This document shows positions 53,201-61,511 of a stretch of DNA of 64,000 bases, in pieces. Within the stretch, counting starts at the first letter, position 1. Each line of letters opens with the position of its first letter. A program made the position numbers and the translations under genes. This DNA is from a virus: the IMG/VR virus record IMGVR_UViG_3300025636_000001, positions 1-64,000 of that record. One strand, written 5' to 3'. A model generated the notes under the pieces. The model did no database searches, was not told the origin of the DNA, and saw nothing but the letters and a program-made list of their open reading frames with translations.

Positions 53201-56200
53201 TTCTATATCAGCTTTTTTAGCTTCAATATTAGTTGTTTGTTGTCTTGGTTGTTGACCACTTTTAGAATCTCTAACTTCTTTAGCTTTTTCTATAAGTTCA
53301 GTAAATAATTCATTACGTTCATCTACTTCTAATTTTCTAGGTTTTAATCTAGCTAATACAATTTTACCCGTAAGCGGATCTTTTATAATACCAACATACC
53401 CACCTTTTGACAAAGCTTTTCTAAACATGTTAGACCCTTCTTTGGATTTACTATCAGATGCAGGTGTTGATTCAAGATCTTTAATAAGCTTCTGTATAAA
53501 AGCTTCATTCTCTTTAGGATCTTCAATATCTGTTTCAAATCTTTCTCCTACTGTGTCTACGTTTCTTGTATTAACTATTACAACCTTATGTCCATCATAT
53601 GTATTCTGTGCTAGATCATCATATGAGTTATCATAGTTTTCTGTATCCTCATACTGACCACCTGTTACTTTAACTGAGAAACCTAGTTCTTCTAAGTCTG
53701 CTATAGTAATAGCAGCATTAGTTTTGTCTTTCATGAACTCATCAATCTTCAAAGTAAAGTAGTCTTGCTTAAGCATTTCATTTCTTAATTCAGAAACGCT
53801 TACACCTGTAGGTGTTATATACCTATCAATTACTTTATCTTCAAGCTGGCTAATCTTTACAATTTCTTTTGGATTACCGTTTTTAGTAAATCTAAAATGA
53901 TCATTTCTTATAAAACCAATAGAACCATCCCAATTTTGAGGATAGTCAAAACCATCCATATTTTTAGCAATCTCTTCTCTTAATACTTCAGGTATAAATA
54001 CTTCTATTGAATATTTATCACCTCTAACAATAAGCTTGTTTTCAGTTGTATCATCACCAGCTCTAAGAAAATTAGATGATTGATTTGGATTTGGTCTTAT
54101 TCTTATTTCTAAAGCAGAGATTTGCTCAGGAGATAATAAAGACAAAACCTTATTAAGTCTTAGAGCTGAATCTGCATCAACTGCACCAAATGATTTAGGA
54201 TATAAACCATTTACTTCACCTGGTAATAATTTTACAGCATCTGTTGAAAGCTTAACACCTTCAAATGTTTCTTCAACCTTTGTATATATGTCTGAGAATC
54301 CTGCTTCTTCAACTGTAAAAGATGCAAGCGTTTTATCGTTGCCCTCAAGATCTTTTTTATCTAAAGCAATTAATTCAAGCTTTGCTGCATTTTTAGCAGA
54401 AGTTGAAGTACCAAGAACTACAAATTTATTTCCATCTACATCTTCTACAACATCTAAATTTACTAGCGTTGTACCATCAAAGTTAAATGGTGTTGTGTCA
54501 GGCATTAGTTTCTTTAATTCATCAAAAGCTTCAACAGCCTCATCAAAATTTGTAAATGCTGCCTTGTCTAATCCAGCCAATTCCAAAAGATCTCCGGATA
54601 AAGTATCACCGTTATTATCAGTTAGAACATATATTGTTTCTCTCAACTCAGAAGCATCTTCATTATCAATAGAATCAATACTAGCTATTTCTTTTTTAAG
54701 AATATTTACACCAGGTCCTTTATCAGCCCATTCCATTAAAGGATCATTCTCAACAACTGAGTCTAATCCTTCATTAGTCTCATTTCTTTCTATATCAGCT
54801 GCTTTTAATCCAGCAAATTCAAGGGATCTGTATACAAAAGTATCATCCTTTTGATCAAGAATCCATTGTTGAAAGCCTTCTTCACTTTTAGTAATATTGT
54901 TTTTAGCTTGCTCTGATAAAGCTTTATTGCTTTCTGAGGCTAGCCATATACCTTTAATTTTTTCTAACCCTGCAACAGCGTTAGTTCCTTCTTTTGTATT
55001 AATCCAATCTGCTTTGCTAAGTATTGTTTTTTTACCTAACTGTTGTTTTTGTTTATACTTTAAATATAAATCATCCAATAACAATTTTGAAAAAGGAGAT
55101 TCATTTTCTTTTAAAATATCAACACCCTCTTCAACATTTGCAATAGGACTATCAGAAGTTAATTTTAAATATTCATTTAACTCTGATGTTTTATTTGAAC
55201 TTGTATCTTTCTGATTAACATCTGTTTTTTCTTCTTCAGCTTTTTTATCAGCATTTTCAGTTTCAAACTTTACTCTATTGTAATTATCAATAAGTGTTTG
55301 TATTTTCTGATAAAGTTCATTGTTATTAGATTTAAAAACTTTACCAGCTTCAGTATAAAAATCTGTTAATACAGATGTATCACCAGTCTCCATAAATTTA
55401 ATGGACTGTTCTGTATCTGCATACACACCTCCGTTTTTATTTTCACTACCTATACCAGCTAGAGCTTCAAGTAAAGAAACTCTTTCTTGATTTTGAATAC
55501 CTTTTATGACACTCTTCTTAAAATCAGCTTTAATATTATTAAAACGTGTTAAGAATATTTCACTAAGTCTATCTGACATTTCAGTAAACTTAACATTATC
55601 ACTAAACATAGAAACACTACGGGCATATACTTGAGCTCTCTTGTCTAAATAACTGTGATCTACTAACTGCTTTACCAAGTATGATAACTTAGCATCATCA
55701 ATCATTGCACCTTTTGATACAGCCTCAATATATGATTTAAGTGGAGTTTTTAAATTTTCCATCTTATCTCTATCATATACATCTGAGTCTTTATCATATA
55801 TACCTTCTAGAGTTGTTAAGTAACCAGCTAGAGCTACTAGTTTATCTTCCTTATCAGTAAGAATTTTTTTATCTACATTTTCAGAATCCTTTAAAACTCT
55901 TATCTCATCTGACAATAAAGCTATTTCTCTTTGTATAGAATCAACAGCTAACAATGGTGTAAGGTCATTAACATCAGTACTACCTTCAACTGTTGAAAGT
56001 TTTAATGCTTGTTCAATAGCATCTCTTCTGTTTGCTGCAGATTTAAAAGATTCTTTACTAACTAGATAAAGCAAACGTCCGTGTTCTACAGCACTGTATT
56101 TTGCCAACTCTGCATTAAATTCCTTTGTACCTTTATCAAATCTTTTAAAAGCATAAGGGTTTTGTATAACATCAAAAGATGCATCATAATCTTTTTTAAA

Positions 56201-58360
56201 GTCCTTAACTCTATCAATTGATTTACCAATACGTTCTTTAAACTTACCAGACTCTATATCTTCTTTTTGATTAGGGTATGCTTCTATTAAAGCTTCATCT
56301 GATAGTTTTTGTAAGTCTTCTAACTGCTCAATATATAAACCTTCAGTTCCATTAGTAACCATGTGATGAGCATTCATAATAAAGGAATCATCCTTACTAT
56401 CTCTCATACCCAACTCATCATCTTCAAACATGTGCTTATCACCGTCATCTTCAGATTGCTTTTGAGCAAAAAAGTTTAGTTTAGAAGAGCTCATAAAGTT
56501 TTGAGGATCTTTAGCTACTTCTTCAGCTATATTATTAACCTCATCTACAAAAGCATCTCTTTGTTTTTTATACTCTTCATATTGTTTAGGATCTCTTTTT
56601 TGTTGTATGTAATCAGGTAATACTTCAAAGAATAATCTTTGAGGTCCTTGAACCAAACCACCCATTAAAAATCCAGATAAAAAAGTTTCAAAACCTTGAC
56701 CTGTCATTTGACTATTAAAGCCTGATTGAAAAGCTGCTTTTTGAAGATCGTGCCTGTTTGCATTTGGGTTTTCTAATAATAATGAATGATAATCAACAAG
56801 TCCTTGAGATACACCTTCTTGAAACATTTCCTGAAAACCTTCTCCCAATCCACCAGATGAGTATCTAAGTATCCCACCTGCTGTATGTTTGATACTACCT
56901 TTAACACCTAAAGCTTTTAACTGATTCCAACCAATTAATTTACCAAATATTGTTTTATTAGATGTTTCTTGAAATAATTTACCTGCTGTTTTTCCAGCAG
57001 CTCTATTCTTAACAAAGTTTTCTACTGTTGTCCTTCTAACAATATTTTTAGAATTACCAAGTTTATTAAATATTCTTCTTAGTTGTGGAGAAAATCCACC
57101 AAGTGCTTTACCTAATGCTATTTTATTAGTTACAAAAATTACAGGAGCATTAAACAAAGCAGCATTTGAAGCCGCCTTTAATGCTTCTTCATTAATTTCA
57201 CTTAATTGATCTGGTGTTAATTGAGCACCTCCGTTTTCACGCATCACTCTTTCAACATTTCTACCAAACATATCTTGATATACAAAACCTCCTTCAAGTT
57301 TTGATTCGCTTATTGTAAGGTTTAATGCTCTAGCATCTCTATAAAAAGCACCAAACCCTTTTGATGTTTTAGCTAAATTACTTAAACCTTTTGCCGCGCT
57401 TTCTGTTGATTTAAAAGATTTTAATGTAGCTCTTAATTCTGGTGTAAAGAAATCACCTGCAAGTTTACCACCCGTTTTAGCCACGCTCCAAAAATCTTTT
57501 GCTTTATCTGCTGTTCTAAGTGTAGCTAAAACATCCTTACCAAGCCTCATTGTTCTTGTAACATCAAAAATGTTACCAATACTTTTAACACCCCTAACAA
57601 GGTTTTTACCCGTCCTTGCTAAAAACATAGGTGCCGCACCACCTTCAGTGGCAGCAGTAGCACCGGCTAATACTAATTCTTCAGCTAAAATCTCACTAAT
57701 TGTACCTAAAGTTTGAGCTGCGTTTAAATTAAGATTTATCAAAAAACCTGTTGCACCACCTCTTGTGCTTGCCCCTAATCTATTTGCTTCAGACATAGCT
57801 GCAGCACCTTCTAAATCTGCAGATGTCCAATAACTTTCATCACCTGAAAAAAGATCACCCCAAGATCTAAATGCACTTCCAAAACCACTAGAAAAATTAG
57901 TCAACCAAGGCATTACTGATCTTTTATAATCATCCCATCCTGTTGTGTTTGCATTATAATAAGATTCCATATCCATATCAGGTCTCCAACCTAATTTTTC
58001 AAAAGCACCCATTCTTGCATACCTATCATAACCGGAAGATTTAATTCCAGATATAATAGGGTCTTGTATTTTCATTTGCTGTTCACCTCCTAGAAAAGGA
58101 GTTGGAGCATTAAAAACTTTTTTAAATGATTCAAAATTATCAAACCCAGGTTTTGGTGAGTTATGTCTTGACATAGGTAAATCAAGAGGTATAGCAAACT
58201 GATTCATCTTTGGTGCCAAAGATTCTAAATCTTTCATGTAATCACCCATATCTTGAACGCTTTCAACGTCAAAGTCTAAGTCAAACATTTCATCAATTGG
58301 TTTAAACTGAAAATCATCTGGTTGATACATAGGATCAGTTTGGATATTTGAATCTTGCAT
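44255..58360 (-). CDS. giant 4701-residue virion protein containing a crAss-type RNA polymerase
   Basis: The DFDID metal site lies at residues 3730-3734 (bases 47173-47159), preceded by RIPTQDKHSS and VVDFLPVYYGS blocks, the context typical of crAss-like virion RNA polymerases such as phi14:2 gp66 (about 2180 residues). A zincin-like site HESFH is at 2252-2256, with a later EEYMAD segment as possible third ligand, followed by an amphipathic WIKSVLKSF block. N-terminal region (1-600) has Gly/Ala-rich membrane-active-looking segments (for example GFLMGGLVQG). About twice the size of the known RNA polymerase, so it appears to fuse several proteins. Expected role: injected early transcriptase plus other ejected domains. 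Confidence 0.88.
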   Translation of the reverse strand: MQDSNIQTDPMYQPDDFQFKPIDEMFDLDFDVESVQDMGDYMKDLESLAPKMNQFAIPLDLPMSRHNSPKPGFDNFESFKKVFNAPTPFLGGEQQMKIQDPIISGIKSSGYDRYARMGAFEKLGWRPDMDMESYYNANTTGWDDYKRSVMPWLTNFSSGFGSAFRSWGDLFSGDESYWTSADLEGAAAMSEANRLGASTRGGATGFLINLNLNAAQTLGTISEILAEELVLAGATAATEGGAAPMFLARTGKNLVRGVKSIGNIFDVTRTMRLGKDVLATLRTADKAKDFWSVAKTGGKLAGDFFTPELRATLKSFKSTESAAKGLSNLAKTSKGFGAFYRDARALNLTISESKLEGGFVYQDMFGRNVERVMRENGGAQLTPDQLSEINEEALKAASNAALFNAPVIFVTNKIALGKALGGFSPQLRRIFNKLGNSKNIVRRTTVENFVKNRAAGKTAGKLFQETSNKTIFGKLIGWNQLKALGVKGSIKHTAGGILRYSSGGLGEGFQEMFQEGVSQGLVDYHSLLLENPNANRHDLQKAAFQSGFNSQMTGQGFETFLSGFLMGGLVQGPQRLFFEVLPDYIQQKRDPKQYEEYKKQRDAFVDEVNNIAEEVAKDPQNFMSSSKLNFFAQKQSEDDGDKHMFEDDELGMRDSKDDSFIMNAHHMVTNGTEGLYIEQLEDLQKLSDEALIEAYPNQKEDIESGKFKERIGKSIDRVKDFKKDYDASFDVIQNPYAFKRFDKGTKEFNAELAKYSAVEHGRLLYLVSKESFKSAANRRDAIEQALKLSTVEGSTDVNDLTPLLAVDSIQREIALLSDEIRVLKDSENVDKKILTDKEDKLVALAGYLTTLEGIYDKDSDVYDRDKMENLKTPLKSYIEAVSKGAMIDDAKLSYLVKQLVDHSYLDKRAQVYARSVSMFSDNVKFTEMSDRLSEIFLTRFNNIKADFKKSVIKGIQNQERVSLLEALAGIGSENKNGGVYADTEQSIKFMETGDTSVLTDFYTEAGKVFKSNNNELYQKIQTLIDNYNRVKFETENADKKAEEEKTDVNQKDTSSNKTSELNEYLKLTSDSPIANVEEGVDILKENESPFSKLLLDDLYLKYKQKQQLGKKTILSKADWINTKEGTNAVAGLEKIKGIWLASESNKALSEQAKNNITKSEEGFQQWILDQKDDTFVYRSLEFAGLKAADIERNETNEGLDSVVENDPLMEWADKGPGVNILKKEIASIDSIDNEDASELRETIYVLTDNNGDTLSGDLLELAGLDKAAFTNFDEAVEAFDELKKLMPDTTPFNFDGTTLVNLDVVEDVDGNKFVVLGTSTSAKNAAKLELIALDKKDLEGNDKTLASFTVEEAGFSDIYTKVEETFEGVKLSTDAVKLLPGEVNGLYPKSFGAVDADSALRLNKVLSLLSPEQISALEIRIRPNPNQSSNFLRAGDDTTENKLIVRGDKYSIEVFIPEVLREEIAKNMDGFDYPQNWDGSIGFIRNDHFRFTKNGNPKEIVKISQLEDKVIDRYITPTGVSVSELRNEMLKQDYFTLKIDEFMKDKTNAAITIADLEELGFSVKVTGGQYEDTENYDNSYDDLAQNTYDGHKVVIVNTRNVDTVGERFETDIEDPKENEAFIQKLIKDLESTPASDSKSKEGSNMFRKALSKGGYVGIIKDPLTGKIVLARLKPRKLEVDERNELFTELIEKAKEVRDSKSGQQPRQQTTNIEAKKADIEKRRQEELNNIPTKENLENKILKMSFVNGDKVVDSKYKNKLTQLLPFGGEFLGDELFALLNELDNFKEGVTNTNKINAKYDAELAALESAPQTTTKVGATKKSMSLLDWNKQFNNKFFSATNPSVKSYLDLNVSSKGDIYLRFKVDETGFTVSESFKASELDGLNPDDILTLYSLLNKNEKIIKFNKTVEYPFSFGDNNIRETFPLSASLQQMLSSTKTNLDPRVLKGVRVKLDTTDEMVKGLEMVQPSKPVNTQSDEYTQFVAKGIVSQETLERIANKYVNNPNSLTIEEKAIFQDKVAEINKILEQKRAEELLQEDNSLQEMSDERYNEFKSNDFKDLPRSIKVAIVNKVVQEGRDSLDAREQEILKMNSDELELLIMSKSYQKPVEESKSLEEEIAEVEAAIKKEKRRIAAEAKRTGQHQATLRKNSELYVSLMDQLDELERRSTDESAFKILDPSESLQKEESIDEFLEWAAQNLPDFIKIKDLSEIKSRLKSTGTTVGQFTMALRNIAGGLNIEGTIYTGPSNGIGYHESFHAIFRMLLTTEEQNGLLKLAKDEVRKKFKTTEALQEDISRFANRHPKYRALSKQALEREYLEEYMADQFQAFKTNPRSTKTSSAIKSFFNRVVEWIKSVLKSFRKNELDLFYERIDAGKYRGGQILDNQYTRSLESGVALDAFKAIPYKIIRGNKLKSAKYLDPSKADILTRMIGQIFVLKRGQSDYSELQDEELLDTIIIDFADLYDSERDIYASLSDVELDTVEQLNEALNLQDGKAVKESVVQYLDILNLKFDEMDEQLEEDEDDYGSRKVGDYTKDANQTGGYNSATKEVRTFIAGVSIQSKDMFGNVELMDGTPIRVPVNHVDVYNGLMLAGMNETSDAKMLEKMYYFSRRNENTAAVIDELFRVTGIDINEFQETGQIPNTIDNSMLFNQFMTTFKNARFDYIFQLTDPNTGKVRIISASNRDAANAQIDYWKKLFNDKFEIFRNDNASIREAVSGVNMLLKDLTNFSEKRTRITNKELGAKSLMYSKLINDQLGIKLSPLYIEISIANAISGKLTKYQETLKDIGRNARLLTKEDLVLINNKLTGKDKETAKPLPENLFIDDAEKGISSRLKQIALGNAEFDETVGNTVFEDPERNLIYAHQNQTLHSRRMIQLSDQEVIRKLQSEFPDNTLLNSEAFLELSASKQLQLIRTAGSNMLAENMESMDLQDADDLSRRSIQGKKYGKFTSVEFVTNLINNYFEGFNTKSNKVETAANVALAPVFIRIIESSNTGDSTRLPIIKSVKLSSDGKYVVLTPEAFDQFVNRLKTEYNVIQKNNQEYDLNGPGNIKGYNDSKNGRGFKFFKGAELISEETQNELIKAAAEGKNFDDVFSKEYKTELNNKLKDYIKEFQDLASGKLQGISQHAKGIFPDTEAASNSMEKLNVFRKNEKANLAQIFISNWLNTMAINELILGEEAKLFKDAVVDPIKRAKMQNAAHDSIAFDFLPKDDSFGISHTLGDKSIGLFTFTDPSTEDGGDKADAQSYQTIKGARYSAFGLGSLNSDLAKMYDKIEAGESVDNEWFNNYLKKFSKHAPLNSKKYVFGNGQTFIKTSTVVLTKELTSYQNEEGAWVAKVGMERLHNLRENMERWESQNGDKIAIGAPESAVKMLKQNVIDNESMTAETMVLNEEHVTLLDAKDFGRQMVNPSNKLLITDPSQIKTIISSEQDINDKDFKVVIDGVELPMADVVSEYHKLTAAGLDFEYIGKKNLIFDLIPHLDEEVLEQMNIEPNLYSFIKTAQANLKSSAASSKEIEFFTEEDGKPKYELNNPIISQKFEQFFMAYFSKKVLSQKVPGVTLALMSDFGVPVIREIYSFDETGRPDKQRVIRRKNSNQYNGQKLLDITNAEDLQSAQQQLESDPSKPIVVLDRLRYDMKEYNMVNPNDPSTWVPTNVRYAETLMPAHHEEVMRYLENKNIKDVPDSVAKMFAVRIPTQDKHSSMASKVVDFLPVYYGSTAIFPEDLIKISGADFDIDKVYAAIKEWYYQDGKFIEYGSRKGEEGYADYIKYTNKKVAEKGSNLNEAYSKYEDGGLSSEVETKSLAEIKELLELGYTSEAIDGATMLGLPLTQKEYKDYIKDNDVEPYKAAITNKLVDLKYTLVGNTKLTESKDDSVPLSYQPADIEAVKQVWQDLSERFSILKTYTKDEGIAIDNLVGQFYSHKNVKENSGLIGGVVPPATIINFLREMNISSEWFELQVDGKSYNRFVNEIDSNGELQRTQYVLSNLITLATDDAKERLLSKLGYNKKGIKYVLSMVSFGVPLEQATMLVNVKAIREALETESPVGQIREIIKDLNAGGVKPERVTTKTLSEGIEGNEKPGALLGLLLEVLKVDRLTKEVDNLQAIFQLNKGFGKDFSSLLSVDESIEKAGLYTSNSEMKDKIRTKELIFDLRNAFSTDLTKDKPVRHYIGQNIRVFEDFKRNVLPEVFTSQSPAFKRIFSGVMSYANVSFGPEGAKLKAQVQKDILSYFTIKAYIKDLFDREAGSLVGASLSNEFLYPSENSDFNITTVIKDLKSNFNVGDNYFLDYFVFTKTVNAEDNKTGMNIATTRGFGKLSDNEKVRIQNGFQALYGDIKTRKEAVNILHYIMAKDGLSLAAGSLLEAITPFGLEKYLSSSTEVFKAFKGQVEFEKVFGESLEDMSKDFINNYGRSAAFSKNIKPDYFVFNEDNGYKVNVDKDNKDIIRVSRAVEEDGLPAIVFPKFISRETKNPIGVQKQYYILVKGGNKNLEVPVDNIDGSVLTEGVYERFDLEGSYYQNAIGFIFNNDNFQRPKTKDLYVSDRFDSIDVDFNMDTIPDDITMPDNIAEFGSLNNLTRTATEKGIEVEGKNIADLTQADIPAEVSEEVNDKLTAFISKQPTQQASEVENAQLDLFDVEELSAMNLGLTDNFSILLDDLKTTPGAIQKMKKDGVNISDLNSLKESFKKSAFTEESQYEEHLRKCYLK

Positions 58361-58383
58361 GTTGATTATTTTATTTTAATATG

Positions 58384-61300
58384 TTATTGTGCTGCTTTGT
58401 TTTTCTTCTTCCAAGCTTTCTCTGTTTCAATATTTCTTCTAAACTCTTCCATCATTATTAATTGATAATGATTTACAAAGTTATCAATATTATGCTTACC
58501 TGCAGGTCCATTTTCATCTTGAACTAAAATAGGATCTTGTATACCTGCTGAATTAAACAAACCTGTCTTTGGATCTAGCTGCATCATTTCCATTGCAACA
58601 TAATAATTGTTATTATTTTTAAAGACTTTAAAAGACCCAGCTTTTTCAGAAAATGCATCATAGTTATAAACTTTATCTTCTGATAAATCAATGGCTGTTT
58701 GAATAGCTGATACATTATACTGACCAGCTCTTTTTGGATTCATGTCTTGTTCTGATGGTACTAATACTTTAATACTTGTGTATTCGGGTATTTGTGTAGG
58801 ATTTAACATTGCTGTGTTTTTACCACCCCCTGTACCTTTTGTTGCACCGGAAAATTCTTTAATATAATCATAATCAGTTTTAAGAGTATATGATGCAAAT
58901 GATTTACCATCTATTGTTTCAACGGGATTATATTCTATTTGATATGATAGTTTCTTTGAAGCTGCTGATTTTGGATTAAGCATTGCCTGTCTACTATCTC
59001 TTATTATTTCATCAACAATAAATTTAGCATTTGCATTGTTTTCAACTTCAGTTGCAGATTGAGTCATAACAACTTTATCCGCTGACATATCATACTGTCT
59101 CTTAAAATTAAAAATCATTTCTTGAGCCTTTTTATCCTTAGCTATAGTACTAACACTAAATGTGGCACCATATCCTTGATAAGTAAACAAATTACTTTCA
59201 TTCATTTCTTCTAAAGGAACACCTCTAAAAACAGCTTCTGCTGAAAATGGTTGGAATGTTCTTGACCCACCCATTTCATTCATATTTAAAGTACCATTTA
59301 TAGATTGATTTAATAAACCATATTGTACTTTATAAGCTTCTTCAGCATCTTCCTTTGCTCTTTTTTCTACAAATATTGTATTTCCAAATAATTCATCTGT
59401 CTTTTTACCAAGATAATTAGCTATTCCTGGAAACATGCTTATTTCAATAAGATCTTTACTACCATCGTCATTCCTACCATTTCTACCTTCTATGTAGTCT
59501 TTACCTTTTATTACACCTTTTTTTGCTCTCTCTACATATTCAGCAATAAAATCATCTTTGGATAAAAGAGCTCTTTGAGTGTCATCATTTTTACTTGTGA
59601 TAACAAGCTCAGGCATATTAGCTTCAAGTTGTCTTTTTAATTCTGCACCTTGTTTTGTAGTACCTACTTTTAATAAATCATAATTTTTACCAAGAACTGT
59701 ATTTAAACTTTTTTCATAAGCAATAGATTTACTTTGTCTTCCTTGTATTGTATTATACATACTGTAAGCTTCAACCAGTTGAGGACTTTCTAAAGCTTTA
59801 GGATTATTAGTGGGTAGTTTATTTGTAAGAGTCTTTACAGCATTATCATAATTTAAATCAACTAAGTTTTCATTTCCTTCTTCTGATAGTTTAGCTTTTA
59901 TTTGATCATAAGATCCTTTAAATGTGCTACCATCATTGAGTTTAATCTCCATACTATTATAGTTAGTATTTTGAAGACTTCCACCCATCTTACTAAGTTG
60001 ATCTATTTTAAGTATAAAGTCAGTTTTACTTTGATTAGTTTCTTGTGCATAAGCTGCTGCTCTCTGAGCATTATCAGCCATTGCATCTTCAACCTCTCTA
60101 ACCTCAGTTGAATTTTTTGTTATACCTGTTGTTGAACCACCAAACAAAGCATCAACTAAATTACCATCAGCTGTTGATTGCAATGTTGGATCTAATTTTG
60201 CCTTTAATTCTATTTCTTTTTTTCTATTAATGTGCTGTTGCTCAATTTTAGCCATGCTATATTTATGCTGAACCTCTAATTTTTTATAAGGGTTAGCCGT
60301 AATAGTTCTGGAATAATCTTTCATACTATGAGCTTTAGCCGCTCCTAAGATATCAGAGCTGAGGTTATAGTTCATCAAAAGATTAAAGGCTTTATTTAAA
60401 AGCTCAGGATCCTCATCAATATTTATATTATCAACTCTTTGTAGAGTTTCTTCATTTCTTTCAAGAGCACCTCTGCTTTTGTCATACTGCTCAATAGCTT
60501 CAAGCATTGCTTTAGCTTCAGGGCTGTTTGGTGTAACACCTGATGTTCTTTCATACTCTTCCCAATTCTCTTTAGCTTTTAAAGCTTCATCAAATTGTTG
60601 TTTGATAATCTCATTGGCAGTAGCATTTCTTTGAGCAAGATCACTTAACTTATCTTTTGCCCATGCAGTCTGTCCCTCTAACACAGTAGAGTATAAACCG
60701 TTGTCTAAACCTTTTTGAGCAAAGTTTCTAGAATCAACATAACCACTTGCTCTGTAGGCATCCATTACTCTTGGATCCTCTATTAAAGTTTTTTGTAAAA
60801 AATTATATGCACCTGGTACTTGTTGTTTACCATTCTTCTCTCTGATAATCCAATGACCTGTTGGATCTGGAATATCAATTTCTACATCTCCAAATCCAGC
60901 ATCTTTTAAAAGTTTAGTAGACATTGAATATAAATCAACGTTTTCTATATATGTTGGTAGACCTTGCTTTAAAGCTGCATCTCTATCAGCAGTTTTAAAA
61001 TCTTCCATTTGATAGTTCAAGTATTGCATACCTGTAGACCAATATTTTTTTCTTTGATCTACATTATCAGAATCTTTAAATGTCAACGCACGTTGTGCAT
61101 TTTGTTTATACTGTTTTGTATAAACAAGATCTTTTACAATAAGATCATCCTCATAAAAAGGTTTAAAAACGCTCTTAGCTGAATCAACATTTTGACGTAG
61201 AGAAAGATCCATGCCTGAAATTTGTTGAATCTTTGGTGCAAGTTGATTTGCATACTGATCCCTCATTGCAATTGTATCTTCTCTTGATAAATCTGCATAT

Positions 61301-61452
61301 ACAACCTTACCATATAAATCACTTAATTGTTTATAGTTGGTATCATAGCGATCCTGTCTTGTATCCAATACAGAAGACAAAAACTTATAGTCTGGTGTAA
61401 ATGGTTGAATCTCTCTTGAATATGTCTTACTTCCTGGTACGTATGTTGCCAT
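58384..61452 (-). CDS. virion cargo/structural protein, unknown
   Basis: 1022 residues, charged and mainly helical, with many Gln/Asn/Lys/Asp and no enzymatic motif. Short Tyr-rich start (VPGSKTYSREIQPFTPDY) and long coiled regions (about 280-440). Position beside the RNA polymerase giant is that of the cargo or muzzle-region proteins of crAss-like virions, which I infer but cannot confirm. Ends 23 bases before the start of the giant gene at 58360 and begins 59 bases after the end of the next. Confidence 0.8.
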   Translation of the reverse strand: MATYVPGSKTYSREIQPFTPDYKFLSSVLDTRQDRYDTNYKQLSDLYGKVVYADLSREDTIAMRDQYANQLAPKIQQISGMDLSLRQNVDSAKSVFKPFYEDDLIVKDLVYTKQYKQNAQRALTFKDSDNVDQRKKYWSTGMQYLNYQMEDFKTADRDAALKQGLPTYIENVDLYSMSTKLLKDAGFGDVEIDIPDPTGHWIIREKNGKQQVPGAYNFLQKTLIEDPRVMDAYRASGYVDSRNFAQKGLDNGLYSTVLEGQTAWAKDKLSDLAQRNATANEIIKQQFDEALKAKENWEEYERTSGVTPNSPEAKAMLEAIEQYDKSRGALERNEETLQRVDNINIDEDPELLNKAFNLLMNYNLSSDILGAAKAHSMKDYSRTITANPYKKLEVQHKYSMAKIEQQHINRKKEIELKAKLDPTLQSTADGNLVDALFGGSTTGITKNSTEVREVEDAMADNAQRAAAYAQETNQSKTDFILKIDQLSKMGGSLQNTNYNSMEIKLNDGSTFKGSYDQIKAKLSEEGNENLVDLNYDNAVKTLTNKLPTNNPKALESPQLVEAYSMYNTIQGRQSKSIAYEKSLNTVLGKNYDLLKVGTTKQGAELKRQLEANMPELVITSKNDDTQRALLSKDDFIAEYVERAKKGVIKGKDYIEGRNGRNDDGSKDLIEISMFPGIANYLGKKTDELFGNTIFVEKRAKEDAEEAYKVQYGLLNQSINGTLNMNEMGGSRTFQPFSAEAVFRGVPLEEMNESNLFTYQGYGATFSVSTIAKDKKAQEMIFNFKRQYDMSADKVVMTQSATEVENNANAKFIVDEIIRDSRQAMLNPKSAASKKLSYQIEYNPVETIDGKSFASYTLKTDYDYIKEFSGATKGTGGGKNTAMLNPTQIPEYTSIKVLVPSEQDMNPKRAGQYNVSAIQTAIDLSEDKVYNYDAFSEKAGSFKVFKNNNNYYVAMEMMQLDPKTGLFNSAGIQDPILVQDENGPAGKHNIDNFVNHYQLIMMEEFRRNIETEKAWKKKNKAAQ

Positions 61453-61511
61453 AATACTAAATTACTAAAATTTTATAAGTTTTAAAAACTTTTTCAATAC
61501 ACTTTTTGAGT

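Noticed and set aside
54288-54854. 188-codon plus-strand open frame
   Set aside because: Lies entirely antisense to the 4701-residue gene; its Ser/Leu-rich composition is what the reverse strand of Lys/Glu/Asp-rich coding DNA gives. No start context or motif.
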